Shown here in pieces: positions 33,201-45,223 of a DNA stretch of 64,000 nt. The translations under genes and the position numbers were made by a program. The notes under the pieces are model-generated. The model did no database searches. It worked only from the letters and a program-made list of their open reading frames with translations, and had not been told where the DNA came from. Where the stretch lies: assembly GCA_904066235.2 (NCBI GenBank), contig CAJFCV020000003.1, forward strand, positions 10,602,001 to 10,666,000, read 5' to 3'. The stretch comes from Bursaphelenchus xylophilus. Lineage: Eukaryota > Nematoda > Chromadorea > Rhabditida > Aphelenchoididae. Position 1 is the stretch's first letter; every line of letters begins with the position of its first letter.

Positions 33201-36200
33201 GTTCCTCGACGCAGACATTCCCTGTGCTAAGGGGAAGCGCACTCCTTACTTCTTTTGGCCGCACGGCACTTACTTACGGACTAATGAAAAAAAAACTCCC
33301 TTCCGCGGGGACATCGCCGTCCGCGTGTGGACTGAAATTGAGCTAGCAGAGCGTTAATTCATGCCAATATCTCTTCTTCTTCGCTTTCATTTCGCTAAAG
33401 AACGACCGTGCGCGCTCCGTGTGCGGACAGCAAAACTTTTCGCCGCTTTTGGCCTGAAGCGGGGAGACAAGAGGGGGAATTTACAAGAGAGAGAAGAGGA
33501 AGGGGCGGAAAAACGTTCGCTGGCCGTGGAAGAGGAAAGGAAGCACGCGTAAAACACAGTGTATAGAGCCTGGAAGTAGCAAAAGAACGCCCTCTCTGGG
33601 CCTTCCAAAGTTAACCGTTTCGAATTTTCGGATCATACCGCGAGCGGCGCACCAAACAAGTGCTAATGCAATGGCACAGTGCGTGAGAGCGTAGTGAAAG
33701 AGAGAACGAGTCGGATTATACGGCGGAACTTTCATCGTCCGCTTGCTTAGCATTTGTTATGGCCATGTTCTCTTTCCGGCTAAATCAGTGTGGGGATTAG
33801 AGGTATCACGGACTCCCTTCCCTCCACTTGCGGACCATATGAGGGAAATTTGAAATAAGTGTCTGTTTGTGTCTTTCACATTCTTAAGGGCCCGGTTTTC
33901 TTGACAACAAAATTTTTATACATGAAATTCTCCCTCTTTTGTTCGGAAACAAGCTAATCATTATCATTACCTTTTGCTGAGAAATTACCGATTCCAACGT
34001 TTCGTGCTTTTACAGATTTTTTTATCGGGTTTGCCAACTGAAAAATTTTCATTTGAAGGGGGAGATTATGCCATCGCTTTCTCCAGCAAAGCTTTTGCAA
34101 CGCTTGCGCAAAATTCTACAGTTTCGTGTTCGATTTCACAGGTAAGTTAAAAATAATGGGCGATTACAAACCGTGGAAACGTTACACGTCAACCATAAGC
34201 TTCTTCTCTATTCATCGCCATATATTAATTAAAAAATAGGGGTTGATTTCATCATGATAGTGGTTGCGTCGGAAATTGAGCCTAAGCAGGGGCTTATTTT
34301 AGCACGACTTGCGTCACAGCGGGTCACATAAAACAAGGCCCCGCGTAGTATGCTATCCAGTTTTTTTGTATACAACTACACTACAGTTTGTCCTATAAAC
34401 ACAAAGGAATAAAGAAAAAACGTGCAGCGAGTGACTCTAGCAATTAGTCTTCTATTCTCTTTGCACCCCCTTTCTGTGACGATTCGAAAGTTCGTTGTTT
34501 GTGCAAATGAGATGTGAACTTGCACTGATTGCTGTGGATTCATTTCGCCTTATGCACTTATAATCGTTTGCTTACAGGGACAGCCGTCGGAAGCGGGCCG
34601 AAGCGAAGAAGAACGAGAGTTTGGCCAAGAAGGACCACACAAACTACGGAGCATGCGCTGACAAATTGGATGCGCCTAATAATATCAATAAAGGAACGCG
34701 GTCGTCAACCAGCTCAAAGTCTTCCATTCTGAACAACAACAACGGAAAATGTCGGCGTACGTCAAGCGGGAAGGAGGAGAAGAACGGACGACTAACGGCC
34801 CGATCGTCAACAAAGAGGTCGACCGGTGACGATAATTCGATTGGTATATGCGATTTACAAACGTCACAGCCTTCAAGTCCGCCGCCGTCCGCAAACACGG
34901 ACACTCGATCGTTCCAGAGGATGTTTGCGTGTGATATGAGTCAGCTACCGGCCGAGTCGTTAGACGATGGCTACAGTGGCGAGGTCTTCCTTGAGGAATC
35001 AATATCGCAAGAAGCCATTGAGTCACCTAATGTCTTTTACAAGCAGCAGCAAAACAACAGTCATAACAACTTCTACGTGGGAAGCACCTGTAATTCGCAT
35101 CAAAGCAGTCACATATTCAACATTGAGGGGGAAACCAACTCGATTAACCACAACTATCCGAGCTTCGAGGCTCAGCAGCTCGTTCAGCGGGCGGTCCCCA
35201 TTGTTGTTGAGACAATGGGATCCGAGCCGAAACTGAATTATGATGAGAACGATAATCATATTCACGATCCACCACCTCCGGCGCCCGAAATGCAGATTAA
35301 GAATGAGCTGGCTGAAGTGGAGAATGAAGAACAATCACCACCGCCTCCGGAGCATGAGACCGCTGAGCAAAACAAAGGCATCGAATACTCCGAGATCGAA
35401 CTGCCCGTTCCTGCGTTCGAGGTTTCCAAAACTCCGCGAGGGTCTTTGGATAATGACAAAGAGCAAGAGAAAGAAGAGAGAAGCCACGAACCCGTAAAAT
35501 TGAGTACCTCTTTGTTGGACGCAATAACTCATGACGGACCGTATGAAAGGCCGTTGTCGCGGCGAGGAAGTCGAGATTCACCGCATGAAGACGGTGAGGA
35601 GGAGCTGTATAACGAACGGGGAGCTACTCCACCGCCAATTGGTGATCGCGGAGTGCCTTTGAAAATCCCTCAACTCAGTATCGACTTTGCGGACGACATT
35701 TTGAGCAAGCCGAAAAGGCGCTATGCCGATTGGTCGAGCGATTCCGAAGACGAAAGTAACGAACCATATCAACCGTTGGCCGAAGAGGACGAATTGGAGC
35801 TGGAAGAAACAATGAGGAATAACAAAGAAGACGGTCTGAACATTGACGAAGTCCCGGAGAGACCACTGAGCCGGAATTGTGCTCCGAGAGAACTCGAGGA
35901 CATCGACTACTACTCGAGCTCATCAGAATCCGAAATTGAGGACGTCCAAGAGGAAGATCAAGAGAACACGGACCGACCTTATGAGAGGCTGAGTGAAGTT
36001 ACAACTCCCAATAATATCGGAACTCCTCAGATCACGCTGAATCACAATGTAAAATACAGCACTCTATATTGCTACAACATTGATCCCGATCTACTGGCGG
36101 CAGCGGAGAAGACAGCTGCCGCTACAATAGCCCTTATGAGTCAACATCTCCAACTGAGTCCCGATGAAGACGATCTACGATAGCCTTCGATATATTACAA

Positions 36201-37282
36201 TTGGCGACAAGTCCAAATAATGTCACAAATTTTGAATCAAGTTGTTTCCGGTGGTCTAATTGTTACGGTTTCTGTTTTATAGGAAAATCTAGCCCATTCC
36301 CAGGCATTACTTTCGCATAATTTGTCTCTTCAAACTATCTGTACATTACTAATGGATGAAGAATTATTAATGCATATGCTCAACCCATTCATTCCACTTC
36401 CATAACTCAACCTTTCTTTTGATATTCGTATGATCTCACCCCTGTGATAGTTTCACAATAAATTAATTTAAAAATTTTGAACGCCTTGCTATGGATAATA
36501 TAATCTATGAAAAAAATGAGGATAAACGAAGCTCCAACCTGTCAAAAGAGCATTTTAAGAGCTCTTCTGCCACCTAAACACAGCAAAAGAAAAAAATTTA
36601 AACCGTACCGACGAAACCAATTCGTGCATCTCCAGTCTTGGCCACATCGAATCCTTCTCCGGCCTGGGCACCACCACCACTTTTCGGCGAAATCAGCTCA
36701 CGTCGAAGTTTGGCTAACCGCGCTTTCAACAGACCCAAATGACCCATTGTGGCCTTATTCCTTTGTGTCCTTGCCATCTAAAGTAATATACGTCAATGAA
36801 AAGAATAAATGAAATCGTTTTTATAAACATCTTACAAGAAAGAGTACCAACGGAAGTGATAAGTCAGCTAGTTGGAGTGTGAAGCTAGTAATTAGAGGTA
36901 CTCAAAGAAACAGAAAATTTTTCGTAAAAAAAACTAAATTTTTAGGTTTGAAGTGGTAACAAGAAGTATAATATCAGAAACAGGCCAAATGCCAGGGCCT
37001 TAGATACCAAAAAAATCTGTGGATAGAAGCTGGCAGCGATTTGAGACCTAGTTAAACCCGATCCAGCTAGAATAACTTGAATTTCGAAGTAAATTGATAG
37101 AACTAGTGATTTATAGATAGATTAAACCGTAAAGCCTAAAAACTTGAAGATTTATACTACCTTAGACTCTCAAAAGCCTCAAGATCACCTCCACAAACTC
37201 ATTCTTCATCTAAAAGTTCAACAACAAAACGAAGAATACATACCTCATCCTCAATTTCCTTGATTTTCATAAGAATCGACAT
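27226..37282 (-). CDS. drg-1: DRG1 family developmentally regulated GTP-binding protein
   Basis: OBG/HflX-like TRAFAC GTPase; in other eukaryotes DRG1 binds DFRP1 and associates with translating ribosomes. Six minus-strand exons in order: 37244-37282, 36609-36777, 28397-28597, 28091-28260, 27675-27973, 27226-27448. All junctions keep frame (1101 nt, 366 residues; human DRG1 has 367). Exons 1-2 give the N-terminal helical part ([13 protein letters not shown], then [20 protein letters not shown]). GTPase motifs: G1 [10 protein letters not shown]3 DLPG, G4 NKID, and the [12 protein letters not shown] segment, with the inserted region between G3 and G4. The C-terminal TGS domain runs from about IYTKPKG to the end ([13 protein letters not shown]). 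The start is the only ATG giving the family N-terminus; a TTTCAG acceptor 40 nt upstream (37323) could be a trans-splice site. Intron 2 (28598-36608) is 8.0 kb and encloses a whole gene on the other strand. Confidence 0.93.
28741..28954. mobile_element. family B hairpin element, copy 2
   Basis: CAGTGACGGACCTGATCCAG at the left faces CACTGGATCAGGTCCCTAAA at the right, flanked by TA (28739-28740 and 28955-28956). Same arms as the copy at 15678. It lies in the long intron of drg-1, about 140 bp from exon 3. Confidence 0.85.
28957..31417. other. intronic sequence of drg-1 upstream of the nested gene
   Basis: No exon recognised on either strand. It must hold the promoter of the nested plus-strand gene. 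29280-30130 is unique and GC-richer. A perfect short palindrome, CAGAATCTAAGT facing ACTTAGATTCTG, is at 30268-30297. Confidence 0.45.
31412..31418 (+). promoter_or_regulatory. possible trans-splice or 5'-UTR acceptor of the nested gene
   Basis: A T-run ending TTTTTTTTCAG precedes GACTAATCC, about 140 nt before the first ATG. No upstream donor can be chosen, so it may accept a spliced leader or a non-coding exon. Confidence 0.35.
31560..36183 (+). CDS. unrecognised two-pass membrane protein nested in drg-1 intron
   Basis: Three exons: 31560-32015, 32082-32737, 34578-36183. Frames join exactly, giving 905 residues. I do not recognise the family. Residues 1-72 are polar and acidic. A first hydrophobic segment spans about 73-95 ([18 protein letters not shown]). 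Residues 96-345 hold paired cysteines (113, 121, 123, 137, 194, 201) and sequons at 124 (NRS) and 175 (NET), so this part is probably extracellular. A second segment spans 347-368 ([20 protein letters not shown]). It is followed by basic [11 protein letters not shown] and a 534-residue acidic, Ser/Glu/Pro-rich, probably disordered cytoplasmic tail. The tail repeats a short motif: PYERPLSR (692), PYQPLAE (767), PERPLSR (797), PYERLSE (838), and ends in a more ordered-looking block with [18 protein letters not shown]. Intron 2 is 1.84 kb. An AATAAA lies at 36457. The paired-membrane layout suggests a receptor or adaptor; function is unknown. Confidence 0.85.
32738..34577. other. long second intron of the nested gene
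   Basis: GC-richer than other introns here, with a palindromic TGACGTCA (CRE/bZIP type) at 33110-33117 and many short open frames without splice signals. It may contain an internal promoter for a form holding only the cytoplasmic tail; no direct evidence. Confidence 0.35.
36457..36462 (+). promoter_or_regulatory. poly(A) signal of the nested gene
   Basis: AATAAA 274 nt after the stop and about 150 nt before drg-1 exon 2 on the opposite strand. Confidence 0.5.
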
Positions 37283-37321
37283 GACTGCTGATGGAGAAGA
37301 TACCGATGGCAGGTAATGTCA

Positions 37322-37328
37322 ACTGAAA
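37322..37328 (-). promoter_or_regulatory. possible trans-splice acceptor of drg-1
   Basis: Minus strand reads TTAATTATTTCAG then TTGACATT, 40 nt before the start codon. In a nematode this would suit spliced-leader addition; it could also end a 5'-UTR intron. Confidence 0.35.
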
Positions 37329-37329
37329 T

Positions 37330-40300
37330 AATTAACAAGCAGGTTATAACAAACGGAACGGCAAAAACAACAAAACTCGGCAAATTTTTCCCGAAAAAAA
37401 TATTCCCCAAAAGAACGGGATGCCAACAAATTTGGCAAGCGCTTGTTTTCGTGGTGGGAACCAACTTGAACTACTGATAAACTTGCAAATCGGTTGTCAA
37501 ACAAGATTTTTTTTTGTAAAATAAGCAATTTATGAGGCCTTTAAAAATTTGAAACAAGATTTGAAGCTAGTTTTTTCAAAAGGTTATAGGTTTTTATGTT
37601 ATCCATCAATATTAAGGTGTACAGAAGCCAATAACCCTTATTTATGGCCAATAATACAACAACAAAGGCCCGTATGATAAGCTCATTGAGCGATCCATTC
37701 AAGAAACCAACGATCTTCAAAGAATTGAAGCGGTTTTTGGCTAGTTTTTATTACTTTTAGGCTGTTTTGCGTGTTTGTTTAGGCGGCGGAGGCGCAATGG
37801 CCGTTAGGGATGCTTCTCCCATTTCCAGACCAGCTTTAAATCCCATGTAGCTATACATGGATCGGGGTTTTGATTAATAAAGCGGGCTTTGGTTCATGGA
37901 CGGTTTTGTTGGGGGAATGTACTTGTTGAAATACACGTATTTGGAGGTTGTTCAAGAAGAGTGTACGAATGTTTTTGTTGTGCTTTTGAGAAATTCGGCT
38001 GTTTTCTTGCTAAATTTAGCGTTCTTGGAAAACCAGGCGCTGTTCTAAATAGAGATTTTTCACTGGATATGCCAGTTGTTGAGCTTGCGCTTTGCAGAAA
38101 CAGTCAAAATTTGTTAGTCTAAAATTTTGCAAAAATCCATCAAGTTTTTGCAAGTTTTGACCCGGTCATAGGGAGAAAACTCTTGTTTGCCGTTTGCCAC
38201 TTTTGTGCGGTAAAAATTTATTTTCTTGTCGAGGTTCTTTGGTAAAAAAACTATGAAAATTTGCTCGCCCCGACTTTTCGAGTCGTCGACGGTTCGGGTC
38301 ATCACAAAATCGACCGATATGGGGCATAGGGCAGGTGGATACCCAAAAAAAGGTCGTTGGAAGTGCCTAGAAATCCTAGCAAAGCCGTTGGATGGTCTGC
38401 GAACGCTCGGTGAAGGCTCGGCGGAGACTTGACGAAGACTTGCAATATGACCACTTTTTCTAATTTTGTCTATTACTAACCTTAGTTTTCTTTACCCTGA
38501 GTTATTGTAACATCCAAATGACCAAAATTTGCGACAAAAAAAGAAGATCCGTAACTTTCATCTGGATATTATATAAAAAAATACCTCAAATATATATGTG
38601 ATAGGCAGTCCTGGGACCTGGTTAATTTTATTATTTCTACTAACTAAGCCTTCTCCTAGCCTCTCCCATGCATACGGCTACAAACCGATGCGATCCCTAG
38701 TATTGCATGCCAAAAGCCGCAAAAAAAAAATTTGCAATTTTCGGTTTAAAAATCTGTGTCGTCTCTGCTAAGCGCAAGCTAGGAGGAGTTCTCCGTATTC
38801 CTTATTGTAAAAAAAATTATCTAATTTTGTCTCTAATGTTATAAAAATCTGAATGTCAGCACTTTCCTTGTCAGCCTCCACTGGCATTGCCAGCCATTCA
38901 AAACGTCCAGCAGCGACAAAAAACTTATTTTGTAATCATTTTTTGATTCCCTCACAAACTGGCATTCACATTTTTGAAGGTTTTTAACCACGAATCCAAA
39001 TTCTCGCTGATCACAACATAATTCATTTTACTATTCCCTCAGCGCTCTTTGTGATTTACCCGATGAATAACAGGTCGATGAAGTGCCAGAAATGGGACCC
39101 CGAACCCTAATCGGATTAGGCGTGCACAACAAACGGTTAAGTGCGTCGCATCGCGAATGCAGATCACTCCAGATCACGGGACTTTCGAGAAACTTTTTCA
39201 CAGCCACACTTGATATGCAAATTGGCGTGGAGAGTAGTCTGGAAATGAGAAGGGCGGTTCATCGGTGTTGTATATATGAGAATCGTCGTGTTGGAATCGC
39301 CCATTTGGGCTGGAAAAGTTTGGTGTGGAACTGTGACGGTGATCTTGTCGGTTACTTGTGACGGTTACTGTAATTTTCGCTAGGTTATTTGTGTTTCGAA
39401 GTTCAGCGAAAATTCCGGATTTTTTACCTCCTTTTTAAATAGATTTCAATGTTAACGTATGCAATAAATAGTGTGTTTATAGTCCGTCCGCATAGCTTAT
39501 AAATGCACTGATTTGTTGTACACGTTGAGGTTGTGGTTCGTCTAAAGCAATGCTGATAAAGAAGCGTTGTTCTGTCCGATCTATTTTGATTAAAACCACG
39601 AGGAATTCGTGCAGAGTGGGGCATTTACGATATAAAAACGATTGCGTACGCAAATGCACCAATCTGGTACGAATGCCAATGGGTTTTGACTATCAAACTT
39701 GTCATCAAACAGTCACATTTCAGTTCATCAGTTATATTTTAACTTTTACACGGCGATTTGGGACATTTTATGATGGTATACTTCACTATAATCATGCATG
39801 GAAGTATTGCTCGGCTTCAGGAATTACTGCAACTGTATAATACTGTAATGTTTCTGCAAAGGTCATCATCGTTTTCAATCAGAAGTCTCTTGCTGACAAC
39901 TCGTCATTGGTTCAGATTAATGCTGAGAAAAACTGCAGTATTCCTCTGTCACCTTAACCCATACATTCAAAGCTCACATCAAACTGAGGAGTCCGGTGAC
40001 CGGAATAGACTCTTCGCTATCGTTCTTTACACTTCGTCTTGATTTCGCAGAGAAAGAGAGAAAAAGGACACGCAAAACCGTACTCTCTCGCCCCAAAAAT
40101 TCCCCATTTCTTCCCCGACAAAATGTTTTTTCGCGTCTTTTTTTGACAAATTGCCAATCCATTCAACGGACTGTTTTAGCTTATCTCAGTTTGACGTGAA
40201 GCGTAACCACAAAAACTTTCCACGGAAGAAGGGGATTCTTCCAGGTTGGGAATTCGTGTCAGCTTCAGATTTTGCGCGTCTACCCAAGATAACCCGCAAC

Positions 40301-40715
40301 TGAAATTCAGAAAGTTTTAGTTTCGGCTTTTCCTGCGGGAACGGAGACGCTTGTTTTGCAGAAATGGTGAGGATATCGTAGACGTTATCCAGACGAAACC
40401 CGCTTTTTTGTCGTATTACAAAGGGAAAAAAAGCACGCAAACGAAAACGCTCCTTTCTTTGCATTTTTTTGAATTTTTGTCACGCAACCCTTCGTCGCAA
40501 TGCAGATTGCAGGTGTCCACACAGTGCGAAAACATGTCTAGACTTTTGGCCCAACAAATTAGTACACGTCAATAAACAAGTGAAAAATGAACTTTTGAGT
40601 CAAAAAAAAATTACCCTAAAATTTTTCTCTTGAGAAAAACGTTGTTTAGAAAAAAATTTAATAATTTTTTAGACTGGATCGTTTTGAGACACAAAATCAA
40701 TTTTTCCATACATAA
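37330..40715. other. gene-free stretch upstream of drg-1
   Basis: Unique AT-rich sequence with eroded family C fragments near 38040-38110 (GAGCTTGCGCTTTGCAGAAA) and 38735-38790 (CTAAGCGCAAGCTAGGAGGA). No exon is supportable. Confidence 0.4.
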
Positions 40716-40719
40716 ATCA

Positions 40720-40877
40720 TATCGGTCTGTCGGGAAAATAATGTGCACTCTGTCCATCGATTATTGCAATGTCGCAGAGAAAATAAATTGTGTCGGGACA
40801 GAAACAAATTGCTTTTCACTTCAGTAACGCAACCGGGGCAACGACATTGCGCTCATTATTTTCCCGACAGACGAGTA
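40720..40877. repeat. family A hairpin element
   Basis: TATCGGTCTGTCGGGAAAAT at the left; CTCATTATTTTCCCGACAGA at the right. Confidence 0.85.
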
Positions 40878-42038
40878 TTTTTTAGTATGTAAAAATTGAT
40901 TTTTTTGACTTACTGTTGCCGGTTCTGCACGACAAACTGCATTTTGTGTTGATAGACAGTTCTAATGTGTACGTTGATGACCCGAAAACGTTTTTTTATC
41001 AAAACAAAAACCGTAAAAAAGTTTATTTTATTTTCCGCAATTTTCGATTTATGAGTTTTTATTTCCCAGAAAATCTTACCGTTTCTTTCTAACGCCCTCA
41101 CTTGATGGGTTATACCTTATCCAATTCAAAAAAGCTCTTTATTTTGCAGCAAAAAACAAGTCCAAATCGTCTTTCGCAATGTGTAATCGACAACAACAAC
41201 ATGAGCAAATTTGCAGGAGCTCTAAAAATACATAATCCGACCGGTTTCGGTTACATGACCCCAGGCAGGCAGTGCTGATAGCTGTTGACTCTATTACGGT
41301 GTGATTAGCAACCAGCTAACCACACTGCCATCTGGTTTCATATAACGTGGTGCCGGGGGTAGCGTAGTTGAATATTAGGTAAACAGAAGTCGTTTAATTC
41401 ACAGTGAATTGTAGAAATATACCATAGCAAATGACACATAGCTTCGAGTATCTTTGGAATGAACTACAGGCGGTCGATGTAGCCGCTCTCGTGCAACAAC
41501 ACCTCCCTATAGTAAATCATTCCAAAGTAAATCATTCCCATTATTTGCAATTCTTTGTACAGAGGTTTGACCGAATCTAGCCATAACCTAAAACCCAAGA
41601 CACGGGTTAATTGGATCAAGATTTCCTTGGCCAAAAGGGTCCGGTGCCTTACAATAACAATAACAATTCTCACAATTGGAGGTTCATGTGTTTCCATGGT
41701 AGAACGGGATGTAGGACGACAAACACTTGGCAATAATACGAGGAAAGGGAAATGACAAAGGAATGACGACATTGATAACACATTACACTATGTTTCTCAA
41801 TGTCTACAGGCAAAGGGGATCAAAACAGTATGGGCAAGGAATTGCAAATGGCCAAAAAATTTGTTTTTATAGAGGAATTTGTTTTATAGAAGTTCATTTT
41901 GGTCTGGAATAGACTATGAGGAACTCTGAATTTTTATGTTATAGAGAAACTTTTTTTTAGAAAAGTTGGATATTCAGAGTCTTCGTATTTATTAGTTGAA
42001 CTCCTATGGATTTGTTTTTGTACCGTGAGACAAATCCT
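40878..42038. other. gene-free stretch with family D fragments
   Basis: Family D end fragments occur near 41560 (TTTGTACAGAGGTTTGACCG) and 41850-41915. No gene recognised. Confidence 0.4.
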
Positions 42039-42040
42039 GG

Positions 42041-42296
42041 GGCCAATCCGCTAACTGAAACTTCACTTGGCTGAAAGTTCGCTAAAGATGGCAGGGCGCA
42101 GCTCAGAAAACTTGGACGGGCGCAGCTCACATCTCGGGGGCAGCTCGGAAAACAAGCTTTCGAAGCTCGCCGAGGCTAAGTTTCGGCTTGTTTTCGAGCT
42201 TCGCCCAAGACGCCAGCTGCCCCCATCAAAGTTTTCCGAGCTGCGCCCTACCATTTTTAGCCAATTTTCAGCCAAGTTTCAGTTAGCACATTGGCC
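42041..42296. mobile_element. family F GC-rich hairpin element
   Basis: GGCCAATCCGCTAACTGAAA faces TTTCAGTTAGCACATTGGCC. The next blocks (CTTGGCTGAAA, then GGGCGCAGCTC..AAAACTT) also pair with their complements on the right. The left arm holds a partial tandem copy of GGGCGCAGCTCA. It stands out from its surroundings by high GC content. Only one copy seen. Confidence 0.8.
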
Positions 42297-42397
42297 TCCG
42301 TTCGTATGCACAAAGTGCCAAACCCTGTTAAGAAATGGAGTAATAAAGCAGACTAGTAGTTTTCACATATCCTAAGATAAACCTTTTCGAGATTACA

Positions 42398-42556
42398 TAT
42401 CAGTCTGTCGGGAAAATAATGAGCACTATGTCGCCGCGCCAATCCCGTCGCTGAAGTGAAAACTAATCTTATTTTGCCGCGACACAATTCATTTCTTCGA
42501 CGGCAATGCAATTCTCCATACCACAGAATGCTTATTATTTTCCCGACAGATTCGTA
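42398..42556. repeat. family A hairpin element
   Basis: TATCAGTCTGTCGGGAAAAT at the left; ATTATTTTCCCGACAGATTC at the right. Confidence 0.85.
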
Positions 42557-43730
42557 GAAACCAAAAAAAATCTGCACCGTCCAAGAAATTAAATTGCCAA
42601 TGCCATTCTCTCACCGGCCCCTTGCCCGGCCCATAAACCAATAAGCCCACGTCAGACATGAAGAAAAGTGTGTGTTCATGAAATTAGAAATGACTTCAAG
42701 ACTCCCGAAACCCCCCAACTGGGCGAAAGGCGAGACCACTGCAAACGTCTGGGCAAGGGGCACAAAAAAACAACAACAAATATGTGGCTGATGTGAAAAA
42801 CAAAAAAAATTGGGGGGATATGTAAGGGAGTGGTGTACGAAAACGCATTACAGAATGCAATTATATTCTTGTGGGGAAAATTTGGCACTACGGGTTTTTT
42901 TGGTTCAAACAGTTCAAATTGACGAACTTTGGGTCGCCTGAGGGTTGTCTTTTGGGCGACAGAGACTTGGAGAAAGTATAATTAATCAAAATAATAATAT
43001 TTATTGGGTCATAGAATAGTATATCACCTAGATTGAGGTGTATTAGACATCTAACACCAGTAATACACAGGAAAAGTTGGCATATTCGTTTTTTGGGGCA
43101 AGTTTTTAGTGTTGTCTATGTCTCAAGGTCAAGAAAAATTCGCCGAGCCTCCGCTGTGTATCCAACGGCTTTGTCAGGTCTCGTAGACATCTCCAACAGC
43201 CTTTTTTTTGGCTCTCTACGTGTCCTACACTTCGTATCGATCGATTATCTTTGACCCGAAAAGGTCAGTGCAATCGTCTGTTACAAGTAAAAAATCGCCT
43301 TTTTTGACCTCAAAAATTGGTGTAGAAAAAGCTGAAATAATCTTCAACAGGCATCGAAAAAGCCACAATCCGTACCCCACCCAAGAATATATTAAAGAAG
43401 ATACAGAACGCCATTAAAAGGCGTCTTCGTTCCCTCGGAAAAAACAAGGCCGGCTGATAACTGTGCACTACGCATTAATAAACGGAGAATGCGATTAATA
43501 GCCCCCACGGGGGTGGATGTTTGTTCGCGTTGAAAAACTAACTAAACTGGGAAGACGTTACAAAATTATGAAACTTGGAATTCGATTAGGTTAATTGTCT
43601 GTTGCCAAATTTTCAAAAATGGTTGGGGGATTTTAGGGGAGCCGCAAGAAGAAAAGAGTTGCAGCCGTTGAAGATTTAACTGACAGTCCGCCTTATGGCG
43701 TTTCATTGTAAAGTCTACCTTGGCCGTGTT
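42557..43730. other. gene-free stretch
   Basis: No gene or repeat family recognised. Confidence 0.4.
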
Positions 43731-43731
43731 T

Positions 43732-43889
43732 GAGCTTGTCGGGAAAATAGTAAGCATTCTGTCGAACCGAAAATCGCATCACCATCGAGAAAATGAATTG
43801 TGTCGCGGCAAAAATTAATGTGCTTTTCAATTCAGCGATGCCAGCGGCTCAGCAACATTGTGCTCATTATTTTCCCGACAGATTGATAG
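43732..43889. repeat. family A hairpin element
   Basis: Left end is worn (GCTTGTCGGGAAAATAGTAA); right end ATTATTTTCCCGACAGATTG is intact. The core CGAAAATCGCATCACCATCG fits the main subfamily. Confidence 0.8.
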
Positions 43890-44785
43890 CAGCTCTAGAA
43901 AATCTCATAATCAGCTTGCAGTTTAATGTAGAAAGCTGCGCATCACATAGAAAACCGAATATAACAACCTATTTTTAGTCATCAAAACCTTAGCAGTTTC
44001 CGCAAAACGCGTGTTAATAGTCGCCTTTACTTATTGGAAGGGTTAAATTTTATGTGTAGAAGAACTTTGAGCTGTGTGAGGCTTAAATTACAGCAAAAAT
44101 AAAGAAAATTCAGGTCAGTATTCTCTAAGACATAGTGGAATCAAAATCTGAAACTTTGAGGTCCAACGTTAACCCAATTTTGTCATAATTTAACCACAAC
44201 GCAAGCACTCTCCCAACAATCAACCCCAAGCACAGTTAAACCAGTAAAGAAACCCTCAATTATATGTAATATATTGTACTACACAATTACCGACTTACTA
44301 ATTACCACGATGACATCACGTCTGACCAAACTCGAGAGATCCCTTCCCAAGATTCGACTTATTAATTTTTCACCAGCCTTATTTCTCCATTGACGTCACA
44401 TCAATAAAGAGTCCCACCACATCATACGAAGGGAAGTAATGTGAAGCCGCTTCGTAATGCCTGGATGTAGGGTTTGGAGGGGAAAATAATGTGCGCCACG
44501 AAAATAGAGGTTGAATGTCAAGTGAAATTTTAAAATTATAAAATAGTCACAAGGAAAAAATAACTGAACCAAGGACCTGGGTGAGGCTTACTGTACAATT
44601 TCCATATGCACATACATGTGTACATAAGAAAATTGGACAAGTTGCAGCAAAAAGATATCGTTAAAACTTGGCGTAAATTTAGATAAATGTCTTCTAATGT
44701 AAAAAATATGAGGCGTTCCTAGCGTGCGTTTTTTATTATAGAAAAAACCGAGGCTTTTAGTCCAAAAGATGACCAAAATTTGACA
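43890..44785. other. gene-free stretch
   Basis: Unique AT-rich sequence. A palindromic TGACGTCA lies near 44391. No exon recognised. Confidence 0.4.
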
Positions 44786-44789
44786 CGTT

Positions 44790-45066
44790 TTTTGGAAGTC
44801 TATACATGACGAATTTTAGCCTTTCTTCTGACGATAACGGGAACGTTTTTACAAAAAATCAAAATTTTCCTCAACATATTGGTCGGCTATGGCCTCAAAA
44901 CGTTTTTATATCTGTCCACTCTCCGCATTTCGCGCATTATCCCTTCCATAAAGATCGCTAAGCCGCTCGGTTGCGCATTCAGTATCGCGACTTGAAAATT
45001 TTGGTATTTTGATAAGAGACCTATGTAGAACATGCATACAAATTTTGAAGAAGATCCAGGGATTAA
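44790..45066. repeat. family C repeat, partial copy
   Basis: Contains ACGTTTTTACAAAAAATCAA, CCACTCTCCGCATTTCGCGC and AAGATCGCTAAGCCGCTCGG in family C order. The family A copy at 45071 follows directly. Confidence 0.6.
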
Positions 45067-45070
45067 GCGC

Positions 45071-45223
45071 ATCAGTCTGTCGGAAAAATAGCGAGGGCAA
45101 TGTTACTGCGCCAATCGCGTCGCTGAATTGAAAAGAAATGTGATTTTGTCGCGATGCAATTCATTTTCTCATCGGTGATTTTCACAGAGCCTTACTATCA
45201 ACTATTTTCCCGACAGAATGATA
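45071..45223. repeat. family A hairpin element
   Basis: ATCAGTCTGTCGGAAAAATA at the left; ACTATTTTCCCGACAGAATG at the right. Confidence 0.83.

Noticed and set aside
34621..36183. 520-residue stand-alone intronless gene
   Set aside because: It is the third exon of the nested membrane protein; an acceptor at 34577 and the phase join it to the second membrane segment.
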